A stretch of 48,458 nt of DNA, from NCBI GenBank assembly GCA_040758525.1, contig JBFLVQ010000003.1:1-48458 (forward strand), read 5' to 3'. A program made the translations under genes and the position numbers. This document shows, in pieces, positions 17,418-25,066 of this stretch. How positions within the stretch are numbered: position 1 is the stretch's first letter; every line of letters begins with the position of its first letter. A model generated the notes under the pieces. It was not told the origin of the DNA. It saw only the letters and a list, made by a program, of their open reading frames with translations, and did no database searches. This DNA is from JBFLVQ01 sp040758525 (GTDB taxonomy: Bacteria > Acidobacteriota > Blastocatellia > Chloracidobacteriales > JADJPF01).

Positions 17418-18401
17418 GTGCGTTCCTTGCGCAATATATATGAGAAGATACAGTTTGGTGTAGGAGTAATGGGCAGTGTGCTGCGCGAGTATGCATATGA
17501 GAATACCGGTCTAAAACTGATTGCCCTGCTCATTGCAGTAGTGCTATGGGCATCTGTCGAACAGGAGATTATTCAGGTTACCCTACAGCAGGTGCCACTT
17601 GACTACATCAACCTATCTGAAGGGCTTGCTATCTCCAATGATGATTTTCCTAAAGTAGCTAATGTACGTCTGCGTGGCCCCAAGCTGGTGCTTGATCGTT
17701 TACGCGCTGAGACCTTACCCATTCAGATTAACTTACGCTCGATCAAGGTTGGTGAGCGCGCACTACCAATATCACGCAATGATGTATTAGCACCTCCTGA
17801 GGTTGAAGTGCTCGATATTGAACCACAACGTGCACGTCTAATGATTGAACCGATCATAGAACGAAAAGTAAAAGTAACCCCACGCTTTGCCGATCGAGTA
17901 CCACAAGATTATGAAGTTACTCAGATTCTCGTCAATCCCAGTATGGTGACAATACGTGGCCCGGAAAGTCGTGTCAATGCCATTGCTGATGCGCCTAGTG
18001 AAACAATACGTCTCAATGGCCATCGTAAGACTTTCATCGAAAGGCCTAATATTAATATTGAAGATCTTAAGATCGAGATTGTGGGCTCGCCTTCCATTGA
18101 GGTACAGGTCGAGATTGGTCAAATCCGCACCGAGCGTAAGCTGACTAAAGTCCCTCTACGCATACCTCAAAGCGATGGTAAGATCAGTCTTTCACCCATT
18201 ACTGTAAATGTCACTGTAGAAGGGTTGAAGTCGGTGGTAGAGAGTTTGACCCTTGCTGACATTGCTGCTTTCATAGATATTGAGAATATACCCAACACAG
18301 GCGTAGCCACACCACGCATTGTGTTACCACCAGATAAGCTTGACGCTATCACAGTCAAAAGTGTCGAGCCACAGCAGATTCAGATCAAACGCCTACGCTA
18401 A
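17418..18401 (+). CDS. cdaR: CdaR, YbbR-repeat regulator of CdaA
   Basis: Membrane-anchored protein with extracytoplasmic YbbR repeats that binds and regulates CdaA. From GTG 17418 (preceded by AAGGAG, 7-base spacing) it is 327 aa: a short cytoplasmic N terminus, one membrane segment (LKLIALLIAVVLWASVEQE), then YbbR-like repeats marked by VTPRFADRVPQDYEVTQILVNPSMVTIRGPE and later VPLRIPQSDGKISLSPITVNVTVEG. The frame is open upstream as far as the cdaA stop, but the ribosome site favours the GTG. It lies between cdaA and glmM. Confidence 0.9.
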   Translation: MRSLRNIYEKIQFGVGVMGSVLREYAYENTGLKLIALLIAVVLWASVEQEIIQVTLQQVPLDYINLSEGLAISNDDFPKVANVRLRGPKLVLDRLRAETLPIQINLRSIKVGERALPISRNDVLAPPEVEVLDIEPQRARLMIEPIIERKVKVTPRFADRVPQDYEVTQILVNPSMVTIRGPESRVNAIADAPSETIRLNGHRKTFIERPNINIEDLKIEIVGSPSIEVQVEIGQIRTERKLTKVPLRIPQSDGKISLSPITVNVTVEGLKSVVESLTLADIAAFIDIENIPNTGVATPRIVLPPDKLDAITVKSVEPQQIQIKRLR

Positions 18402-18443
18402 AAAGATCATCTAGTAGAAAAACAGCGCACAAGGAGGGCAAGC

Positions 18444-19787
18444 ATGCCCAAATTTTTTGGTACTGATGGAATACGGGCAAAAGCCGGAGAGTTTCCGCTC
18501 GCGCCACGGGCACTTTTCGTGCTTGGTCGTGCACTTGGTCAATTACTAAACAATCGCCTACAACATACTGCCTGTGCGCTGATAGGACGCGACACACGTC
18601 AGTCGGGTGAATGGATTGAAAGTGCATTGGCAGCAGGATTACAGGCAGCCGGCGCAGAGGTCACTTCTGTTGGTGTGATCCCCACCCCCGGTATTGCCTA
18701 TCTAACCGGGGTTGGCAACTTTGATGTTGGCATTGTGATCTCAGCATCACACAATCCCTATGAGGATAATGGTATTAAAATCTTTGCTCCATCTGGACGT
18801 AAGCTTCCGGAAACGGATGAAAGTATAATTGAGGCAGAGCTCTTGACCGGCAAACTCGACACTGATGAACCAGCACTTGCGCTGCTTGAACCTTCTCAGC
18901 CATTAGTCGAACGCTACTTCAGTTTTTTGCATGATGAGATTGCCGCAGGCATTAGCCTAATAGGAATAAAGCTTGCGCTCGATTGCGCCAACGGTGCCGC
19001 ATCAGCAATTGCGCCTCACCTATTCGCATCATTAGGTGCAGAAGTAGTAACGTGTGGGTGCACCCCTGATGGTCGTAATATCAATAGTCAATGTGGCTCT
19101 CTCTATATGGAAAAGCTACAGGCACTGGTTCAGCAAGAGCAGTGTCAACTTGGAATAGCCTTCGATGGAGATGCTGATCGTGCTCTCTTTGTCGATGAAC
19201 AGGGTCGTCTAGTAGATGGCGATGGTGTGCTTTTTATCATTGCCGATCACTATTTACGTAATAACCAACTTGATCCCAAAACAGTAGTTGCTACCGTGAT
19301 GAGCAATATGGGATTGGAAGTAGGATTGCGTGATCGTGGTATAGAGCTACGCCGCACTGCAGTAGGTGATAAGTATGTGCTGGATGAGCTACTCACCTGT
19401 AATGGTCAGCTTGGTGGAGAACAGTCAGGTCATATTATCTTCCCTAAGATCAGTCTTGCTGGCGATGGAATGATCACTGCATTACAACTACTACGTGTGT
19501 TGGTTAGACAAGGTCAGAGCTTATCCATACTGGCTGGTGGCTTCCAAAGCTTTCCGCAGATTCTTATCAATATACCAGTTCGCAACAAACCAGCCTTTAA
19601 TACTGTGCCTGTGATCCAGGCAGCAGTGCAAGATTTAGAAAGCAAGCTCGTCAATCAAGGGCGACTATTGTTACGCTATTCTGGCACCGAAAATCTTGCC
19701 CGTATTATGATCGAAGGGCGTGATCAGCGTTTTATCAACGAAGAAGCACAACATCTGGCCGATATTATTCGCCAGCAACTTGGTTAG
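18444..19787 (+). CDS. glmM: Phosphoglucosamine mutase
   Basis: Converts glucosamine-6-phosphate to glucosamine-1-phosphate for UDP-GlcNAc and peptidoglycan. The 447 aa are standard. The N terminus KFFGTDGIRAKAGEFPL, active-site serine loop ISASHNPYEDNGIKIF (serine near residue 100), Mg-binding DGDADR and the sugar-binding GGEQSGH and RYSGTE motifs are all intact. The ribosome site AAGGAGGG precedes the ATG. It ends the cdaA-cdaR-glmM cluster; GlmM is known to bind CdaA in Firmicutes. Confidence 0.97.
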   Translation: MPKFFGTDGIRAKAGEFPLAPRALFVLGRALGQLLNNRLQHTACALIGRDTRQSGEWIESALAAGLQAAGAEVTSVGVIPTPGIAYLTGVGNFDVGIVISASHNPYEDNGIKIFAPSGRKLPETDESIIEAELLTGKLDTDEPALALLEPSQPLVERYFSFLHDEIAAGISLIGIKLALDCANGAASAIAPHLFASLGAEVVTCGCTPDGRNINSQCGSLYMEKLQALVQQEQCQLGIAFDGDADRALFVDEQGRLVDGDGVLFIIADHYLRNNQLDPKTVVATVMSNMGLEVGLRDRGIELRRTAVGDKYVLDELLTCNGQLGGEQSGHIIFPKISLAGDGMITALQLLRVLVRQGQSLSILAGGFQSFPQILINIPVRNKPAFNTVPVIQAAVQDLESKLVNQGRLLLRYSGTENLARIMIEGRDQRFINEEAQHLADIIRQQLG

Positions 19788-19794
19788 GTTAAGA

Positions 19795-20643
19795 ATGAGA
19801 TTAATAAGTAGATCCTTGATGGTTATCACGCTCTGCGCAGTATTTGTGCACAATATCGTTGCGCCCTCTCTCTATGCACAGAGTTTAACAGCTAGTGAGG
19901 AATCATCAGCTAATCTATCTACACGTCTGTCGCTCACTACTCTGTTAGCTAAGCTGGCAGCAAGAGTCGATCGCTTTGAGCATGCGCTGCCAGACTTTGT
20001 TACCACCGAAACATTTATTCAAGAATCATATAAAAACGGCAAATTGATCGAGCATAACAATACAATCTCATTATTAGCTGGCCGCCAATTACGCGTCACA
20101 CGTGGCAACCAAGTAGAGCTAAGCTTCAAGGAGTTGCGCCAAGTGCAGAGTATCAATGGCAAGCTAGTTAAGCAGAAAGAGTTGAAGCTAGAGGGTATAC
20201 AGGTAGGCGGTGCTTTTAGCTCTATTTTACTAGCGCATTTTGCTTCCCGTGACCAACTCGACTACCTCTTTGAATTATCTACAGAACTACACTCCTTACG
20301 TGGCCGACCCAGCTACTTACTCACTTTTCTAAGTCGCCCAGATCACAATGGACAATATTATCTTTTTAATGGTAAGTCATACCAATCACAGCAGCGTGGT
20401 CGTGCCTGGATTGATGCTGAAACTACTGAACCATTACGTATTGAATATTATGAGCTAAATCTCCCCAAAGGGTTTAAATCTATGTTCTATGCGGTCGATT
20501 ATGCACCAATAGAACTTGGCGAGGAGAGTTTTACACTACCGATCGCAGCAATCACAGAAGTTGAAGAGGATAAGCTTGTTAGCCGTGCCCGCCATGAATA
20601 TCGTGACTACAAAAAATTCTCCACAGACGTAAAGATTGACTGA
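19795..20643 (+). CDS. Secreted hypothetical protein, 282 aa
   Basis: Not recognised. The N terminus has a signal peptide (LMVITLCAVFVHNIVAPSLYAQS). The mature part is beta-rich with the pattern of acidobacterial exported proteins that mention PDFV..ET near the start (HALPDFVTTETFIQ) and end with an EYRDYKKF motif; the strand/turn pattern (GRAWIDAETTEPLRIEYYELN) recalls lipoprotein-sorting or LolA-like folds, but this is weak. It begins 7 bases after glmM and the frame overlaps glmM upstream, so the ATG at 19795 was chosen because the signal peptide starts there. Confidence 0.75.
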   Translation: MRLISRSLMVITLCAVFVHNIVAPSLYAQSLTASEESSANLSTRLSLTTLLAKLAARVDRFEHALPDFVTTETFIQESYKNGKLIEHNNTISLLAGRQLRVTRGNQVELSFKELRQVQSINGKLVKQKELKLEGIQVGGAFSSILLAHFASRDQLDYLFELSTELHSLRGRPSYLLTFLSRPDHNGQYYLFNGKSYQSQQRGRAWIDAETTEPLRIEYYELNLPKGFKSMFYAVDYAPIELGEESFTLPIAAITEVEEDKLVSRARHEYRDYKKFSTDVKID

Positions 20644-20761
20644 TACAATCTCATATTACCGAATAGTCGCTGGCAAGCCTGATCAGCTTGACTCAGTTAG
20701 CAATTGTTGGCTACTTTTTAGCGGGAATTAAAGGTTAAGCAGAGTGAGTAATTGAGCAGCA

Positions 20762-21976
20762 ATGATTATTAGAAAAAAGACCGTTATAACCGATGTGAGC
20801 GGCTGCCAGATTGGCGGTAATGCTCCTATACGAGTGCAGTCAATGACCAATACCGACACGGCTGATGCCACTGCCACTGCCAGACAGATTAAGGAATTGG
20901 CCGAGGCAGGTTCGGAATTGGTACGTATTACTGTAAATACTAAAGAAGCCGCCGCCGCCGTACCGGCCATTTTTGAGCGACTCAGCCAGCTTAATGTAGA
21001 TGTGCCAATTATTGGTGATTTCCATTTTAATGGTCATTTGCTGCTTAAGCAGTATCGTGAATGTGCGCAACTACTCGCCAAATACCGTATCAATCCTGGC
21101 AATGTCGGTTTTGGCCGTAAGCATGATGATAATTTCCGGCAGATGATCGAAGTCGCGACTGAATTCGACAAGCCAGTACGTATAGGAGTAAACTGGGGCT
21201 CGCTCGATCAAGCGCTACTGGCGCGGCTAATGGATGAGAACAGTCGGCGCGCAGAACCACAATCATCCGAAGATGTGTTAATGGCAGCAATAGTTGAGAG
21301 CGCGCTTAATTCAGCGGAATTAGCAGAGAGTTATGGCTTGCGTCACAATCAGATCATTTTGAGTGCCAAGGTCTCCTCTGTGCCTGCTTTACTTAAGATT
21401 TACCGTGAACTATCAGCACGCTGCCACTACCCATTACATTTAGGACTGACAGAGGCCGGTATGGGTGCCAAAGGGATTGTTGCCAGTACAGCAGCTCTCT
21501 CGATTCTGCTGGCTGAAGGTATTGGTGATACCATACGTGTAAGTCTTACCCCGCGACCCGGCGGTGATCGTCGTGAAGAGGTACTGGTTGCACAACAGAT
21601 TCTACAGTCGTTGGGACTGCGTAGTTTTCTGCCAGAAGTGACTGCTTGCCCAGGCTGCGGTCGAACCACCAGTACATTCTTTCAAGAGCTAGCAGAACAG
21701 ATACAACACCATTTGAGTGCACAGATGCAACAATGGCGCCAGCAATATACTGGTGTAGAATCACTGCGTGTAGCCGTAATGGGTTGTGTTGTTAATGGCC
21801 CCGGTGAATCTAAGCATGCTCACATAGGCATTTCATTACCTGGCACTGGTGAGGAACCTCGTGCCCCTGTCTTTGTTGATGGTCAGCTCTTCACAACTCT
21901 ACAAGGTAATAATATTGCTGCCGACTTTATACAAATTGTTAATGACTATGTGTCTACTCGTTATCTTAGAGAGTAA
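20762..21976 (+). CDS. ispG: 4-hydroxy-3-methylbut-2-enyl diphosphate synthase (IspG/GcpE)
   Basis: Penultimate step of the MEP isoprenoid pathway; a [4Fe-4S] enzyme. The 404 aa contain a TIM barrel with PIRVQSMTNTDT near the N terminus, DFHFNG, NPGNVGFG, and the C-terminal cluster domain with its three cysteines in TACPGCGRT and VMGCVVNGPGESKHAHIGIS. An insertion of about 30 residues relative to the shortest forms is seen around residues 140-180, as in long bacterial forms. No other MEP gene is in the window. Confidence 0.96.
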   Translation: MIIRKKTVITDVSGCQIGGNAPIRVQSMTNTDTADATATARQIKELAEAGSELVRITVNTKEAAAAVPAIFERLSQLNVDVPIIGDFHFNGHLLLKQYRECAQLLAKYRINPGNVGFGRKHDDNFRQMIEVATEFDKPVRIGVNWGSLDQALLARLMDENSRRAEPQSSEDVLMAAIVESALNSAELAESYGLRHNQIILSAKVSSVPALLKIYRELSARCHYPLHLGLTEAGMGAKGIVASTAALSILLAEGIGDTIRVSLTPRPGGDRREEVLVAQQILQSLGLRSFLPEVTACPGCGRTTSTFFQELAEQIQHHLSAQMQQWRQQYTGVESLRVAVMGCVVNGPGESKHAHIGISLPGTGEEPRAPVFVDGQLFTTLQGNNIAADFIQIVNDYVSTRYLRE

Positions 21977-22055
21977 TTTAAACTCTTAGTTCTTTTTTCC
22001 TCCTTGCAGTGGTATAGTCTCTAAGTTAGGTTAAGTTTTCGAGCAAGGATTCATT

Positions 22056-22385
22056 ATGTCCGAGGAAATTCCCCAGACTAGGAAGGCAGTACGTATTCCA
22101 CTGAGTATCTCAGTGCGAGTTACTGGCCTAGACTCCACCAACAAGACTTTCACAGAGATCATGCGTACTGGTAATGTCAGCAAGATTGGTGCATTTCTTA
22201 TCACAGAGCGTACCCTGCTTTCCGGCGCCGTACTTAAGATTGAAAGTGCTAACAAAAAACTCTCAACCAATGAAGAGATCTTGGCTAAAGTAGCTTCTGT
22301 AATACCTAGAAAAAGATTTGCTGGCGTTGGTGTTAAGATTATCAAGGGACAGGATGCTTGGAAAGAACTGATCACATCACTCTAG
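22056..22385 (+). CDS. PilZ-domain protein, 109 aa
   Basis: Small stand-alone PilZ-type beta barrel. The N-terminal segment QTRKAVRIPLSISVRVTGLD contains the Arg-containing strand of PilZ domains (RxxxR is not complete), followed by TGNVSKIGAFLIT, the equivalent of the D/NxSxxG motif, and then GAVLKIES and AKVASVIPRKRFAGVGVKII. It therefore may or may not bind c-di-GMP. AAGGA precedes the ATG. It is convergent with two further PilZ genes. Confidence 0.8.
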   Translation: MSEEIPQTRKAVRIPLSISVRVTGLDSTNKTFTEIMRTGNVSKIGAFLITERTLLSGAVLKIESANKKLSTNEEILAKVASVIPRKRFAGVGVKIIKGQDAWKELITSL

Positions 22386-22446
22386 CAGCAATCGTGATGT
22401 AACCAGTAAAATCGCGATAGTAAACGGCTCGGTCTGTTTGGCAGAG

Positions 22447-22839
22447 CTATTTTAGACGGCGTTCTGGATGAGGAAGGAAAGTAGGTATTATTTCACCTAA
22501 CACATCATGGTTCTCATCTTTGTAAAGAGAGAGACAATCAAAAACTAAGCCTGACAATTCTAGCCCTACATAAGTGAAGGCCAATCCCAAACGGGTTATG
22601 TGTCTGACCAGAGCGGTTGTGTTTAGTTCCCCACTATTGATGTTAATACGAACTATTTGGCCAATCTTGAAATGTGGATCCAACTGTTTAGGATCGAGTA
22701 GAATACATATCCCACCAAAGCTAATATTTTCAGAAAAAGTGAGTGCCTTGAATTCTAATCCATCCTGATTTTTCCACTCTACTACTACAGGTACCTGAAC
22801 TCTAATACGCGGATTGGCACTAACATATCTATTCGCCAT
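22447..22839 (-). CDS. PilZ-like protein, tandem paralogue B
   Basis: 130 aa. NPRIRVQVPVVVEWKN is the first PilZ strand region, and LTFSENISFGGICILLD carries the N-x-S-x-x-G motif. The start at 22839 was chosen by alignment with the neighbouring paralogue, which has the same number of residues before the PR(L/I)R motif; no good ribosome site is visible, suggesting translational coupling to the gene ending at 22863. The C terminus LPHPERRLK matches the paralogue's LPHPERRRN. Function is unknown beyond likely signalling. Confidence 0.75.
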   Translation of the reverse strand: MANRYVSANPRIRVQVPVVVEWKNQDGLEFKALTFSENISFGGICILLDPKQLDPHFKIGQIVRININSGELNTTALVRHITRLGLAFTYVGLELSGLVFDCLSLYKDENHDVLGEIIPTFLPHPERRLK

Positions 22840-22862
22840 ATATACGGAATATACCACCAGTG

Positions 22863-23252
22863 TCAGTTTCGCCGCCGCTCCGGATGCGGAAGTTTCATTA
22901 GTGTCGATTCATTTAGTAAATGTGGATTGCCAGCTTTATAAAGCCATAACCATTCATAAATAGGCTCTGGCAACTGCAATCCAACATTCAAAAACCGATC
23001 TTTGCGCTCAGTAAAATGGACCACACGAGCCTTTGTGCTAATCATACCATCAATAATTACATTAATCTGCTGCCCAATTGTTAGCATTAGCTCGGGTGCA
23101 TTAGGATCCAATATGATTGACATACCATTGGCACTGATGTTGTTCGAGAAAGTCCAGACCTTCAACGGTGCGCCGCGATTACTGTGCCACTCAGCAACCA
23201 CAGGCAAAGACAGCCTCAAGCGGGGATCCAAACTAGAATATTCGCCAGTCAT
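22863..23252 (-). CDS. PilZ-like protein, tandem paralogue A
   Basis: 129 aa, similar along its whole length to the downstream gene: DPRLRLSLPVVAEWHS, WTFSNNISANGMSIILD (N-x-S-x-x-G) and the C-terminal LPHPERR. The ATG at 23252 has GAGGAG at 7-base spacing. The pair arose by tandem duplication and lies 76 bases downstream of the E1-like gene on the same strand, so it may be read from the Ro60 operon or be separate. Confidence 0.77.
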   Translation of the reverse strand: MTGEYSSLDPRLRLSLPVVAEWHSNRGAPLKVWTFSNNISANGMSIILDPNAPELMLTIGQQINVIIDGMISTKARVVHFTERKDRFLNVGLQLPEPIYEWLWLYKAGNPHLLNESTLMKLPHPERRRN

Positions 23253-23328
23253 AAGACCGCTCCTCACTAAATCTCTCCCTATTTATATCGGAAATTATTT
23301 GCAACTGTATAGCTGCTTATTGCAAAAA

Positions 23329-23970
23329 TTATCCAAATTTAAATGGCTGGATAAGAAGATCTTTTAACGTCACGGTAAAGTTACGTTGCTGTTTCTGCGC
23401 AATAAATTCTATTATCACTTCACAGACAACAGCAACAGTAATCATCACTAAATTACGTGCCAACGGATAGTCACAAATATCATCTTGGGCAGCCGAGGGT
23501 ACACGATAGTGCTGATTCCAGATCACTTCTGCATAATCCCCTGCTAAGCCAGCATGCAGACAAACAAGCTTTGCGCTATCACAATAATTCTTTATCAATT
23601 GCCGGGATGCGCTATTGTCGAAAGTATCAACAATCAACTGACTGCCAGCAAGCAATTTTGCCACGTTGGTAGCTGTCAATTCCTCTGTATGAGCCTCTAT
23701 CTTTACACCTAAGGCGCGGTAGAGCGCATTAGCCAGCATCTTTGCCTTAAATGTGCCAATATCGGAGCGGTAATAAGGTTGTGTAGAGAGATTGCGCTCT
23801 TCAATGCGATCTAGGTCAATCACTTTTAATCGTGCACAACCCGCACGTGCCAAGTTTTCAATAATATTAGCGCCCAGCGCACCAGCGCCGCATACTGTGA
23901 TAGGAAAGTCATGTAAACGAGCCATCAGTTCTGTTGTACGGTAAAGCTGTTCATGGAAGAAGACAGACAT
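23329..23970 (-). CDS. E1/ThiF-like adenylating enzyme, 213 aa
   Basis: Ubiquitin-activating (E1/MoeB/ThiF) Rossmann-fold domain only. The glycine loop VCGAGALGANIIENL is at about residues 26-40, the ribose-binding acidic segment VIDLDRIEERNLSTQPYY at 48-65, the lysine in DIGTFKAKML at about 68-77, and the Mg/ATP aspartate in IVDTFDN at about 112-118. The usual Arg of N-L-x-R-Q is replaced (NLSTQ). There are no CxxC zinc motifs; a lone Cys in DDICDYPLARN is a candidate active-site cysteine. A strong AGGAGG precedes the ATG. It is the last gene of the Ro60 operon, 10 bases after the 278-aa protein. No ubiquitin-like partner is next to it. Confidence 0.85.
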   Translation of the reverse strand: MSVFFHEQLYRTTELMARLHDFPITVCGAGALGANIIENLARAGCARLKVIDLDRIEERNLSTQPYYRSDIGTFKAKMLANALYRALGVKIEAHTEELTATNVAKLLAGSQLIVDTFDNSASRQLIKNYCDSAKLVCLHAGLAGDYAEVIWNQHYRVPSAAQDDICDYPLARNLVMITVAVVCEVIIEFIAQKQQRNFTVTLKDLLIQPFKFG

Positions 23971-23980
23971 AAAATTCCTC

Positions 23981-24817
23981 CTAACGATGCTCGATCACAC
24001 CAACCAGCGATTGTAGATCAAAATCCCTATCCCGACCACTTAAGCAGATGCCTGAACTAATGACAGTAAGATCCCGTTTGGCGATCGCTGAAGAGTGGCG
24101 CTGGCCATTGCCGGTTGTCCATTCTACCAGCCAGAAGTCGCCACGGTCGTGGAATTCGCGCAATATTCCTCCACCTACTTGCAAAGCTTCACGCAAACGT
24201 GTCTCATCTCTATTAGCTTGTATCTTTGCCTGAAAGGCCTGCTCCCTTTGCGCAGCAATCTCATAAACAGTGCGCATTTCTGGTGTGATATTAGGAAAAT
24301 GTAGATTCTGCGCCGGCAAGACCTCTCGTAGCGCCGCTCGCAATCGCTCAGCAATCTCTGGATCGGCACGACGATCAATCTCTTCAAACCACCATGCGCC
24401 ACCATCATGGCGAGCAACAATCTGTTCGAATTGTGCGCCTTCTACTACCAGGTGAATTGGTAGTGGGCGTGTTGCTCCCCAACGCTGGCGAGCATCAGAT
24501 TCGTTGATAGGATAGGCAAGCCAAGTGTGGCGCTGTAGCGTGTAGGCCAACCGTAGACGCATTGATTTGAAAAGGCGTAAGTATTCACCTATTAGTGGTA
24601 GATCTGCCTCCTCAACCAATCGCGCTCGCTTCTCATCAACAGGTTGGAAAACACCCCAACCCTCAAAATTTTCCTGCTCAGGTGCGAAAGTGTAGATCAG
24701 TCCTGCCACTCTAGTACGCACTGATCCGCCTGGTAGACATGGAGCAAGAAAGTTAGTGTCACGCAACTGTCCTTCTTGCGCAACCAATTTACCAATCAGC
24801 TTGCTTATGTCTGCCAT
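23981..24817 (-). CDS. Uncharacterised protein of the Ro60 operon, 278 aa
   Basis: I do not recognise a named domain. It is soluble, with no signal peptide. Visible blocks: FLAPCLPGGSVRTRVAGLIYTF near residue 21, EGWGVFQP near 55, RHTWLAYPINESDARQRWG near 97, a middle alpha-helical Arg/Glu-rich part, and a C terminus DLTVISSGICLSGRDRDFDLQSLVGVIE that looks strongly conserved. ATG 24817 follows GAGGGG, immediately 3' of the structured rRNA-mimic RNA (whose closing stem ends at 24842), so the RNA lies in its 5' leader. The frame is open upstream but runs through that RNA, so the longer start is rejected. An RNA- or RNP-binding role is a guess from position. Confidence 0.8.
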   Translation of the reverse strand: MADISKLIGKLVAQEGQLRDTNFLAPCLPGGSVRTRVAGLIYTFAPEQENFEGWGVFQPVDEKRARLVEEADLPLIGEYLRLFKSMRLRLAYTLQRHTWLAYPINESDARQRWGATRPLPIHLVVEGAQFEQIVARHDGGAWWFEEIDRRADPEIAERLRAALREVLPAQNLHFPNITPEMRTVYEIAAQREQAFQAKIQANRDETRLREALQVGGGILREFHDRGDFWLVEWTTGNGQRHSSAIAKRDLTVISSGICLSGRDRDFDLQSLVGVIEHR

Positions 24818-24841
24818 GCTGCGCCCCTCAGTTGTATAAAA

Positions 24842-25050
24842 CGCTCGCGTGCAAGTTGCTGGAGCGAAGTGTACGTCATTAGACAGTAGCTCCGCCGGTC
24901 TGTTTTTACACACTTTTTAAAGGATGGCTACTTCTAAGCCCACCTACCGGGTTCTCTGCATCTGCCTCACTTCACACCCACTGTTTTTTACAGCGGTACT
25001 ATTCCTCTCGTACTAAGTATGTATGCTCCCACGGTTGGGGCACGCGAGCG
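24842..25050 (-). ncRNA. Structured RNA mimicking 23S sarcin-ricin loop plus GTPase-associated centre
   Basis: Fills the gap between two operon genes. Read 5'-3' on the minus strand: an 11-bp closing stem (25050-25040 with 24852-24842); a hairpin (25039-25028); a 4-bp stem holding AGTACGAGAGGA (25014-25003), the universal 23S sarcin-ricin 12-mer; a 7-bp hairpin (24996-24978); a helix joining 24975-24968 to 24871-24864; and a 58-nt block (24951-24894) that aligns without gaps to E. coli 23S 1051-1108 recalled from memory, about 41 of 58 identical. GGCUUAGAA, AGCCAUC and GUGUAA are kept, including the equivalents of A1067 and A1095. Changes preserve pairing, for example UGU/ACA where E. coli has AGC/GCU around the GUAA loop. 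It therefore looks like a selected mimic, not an rRNA fragment. Confidence 0.85.
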
Positions 25051-25066
25051 AATCTTCAATTTTAGC

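Noticed and set aside
24818..24913. An N-terminal extension of the 278-aa protein (frame open to 24913)
   Set aside because: The extension would read through the 3' half of the structured RNA and lacks a ribosome site, whereas ATG 24817 has one.
24842..25050. A degenerate 23S rRNA pseudogene fragment
   Set aside because: Two distant 23S segments occur in swapped order, inside a closed 11-bp stem, with compensatory changes that keep helices; an insertion fragment would be contiguous and would decay without compensation.
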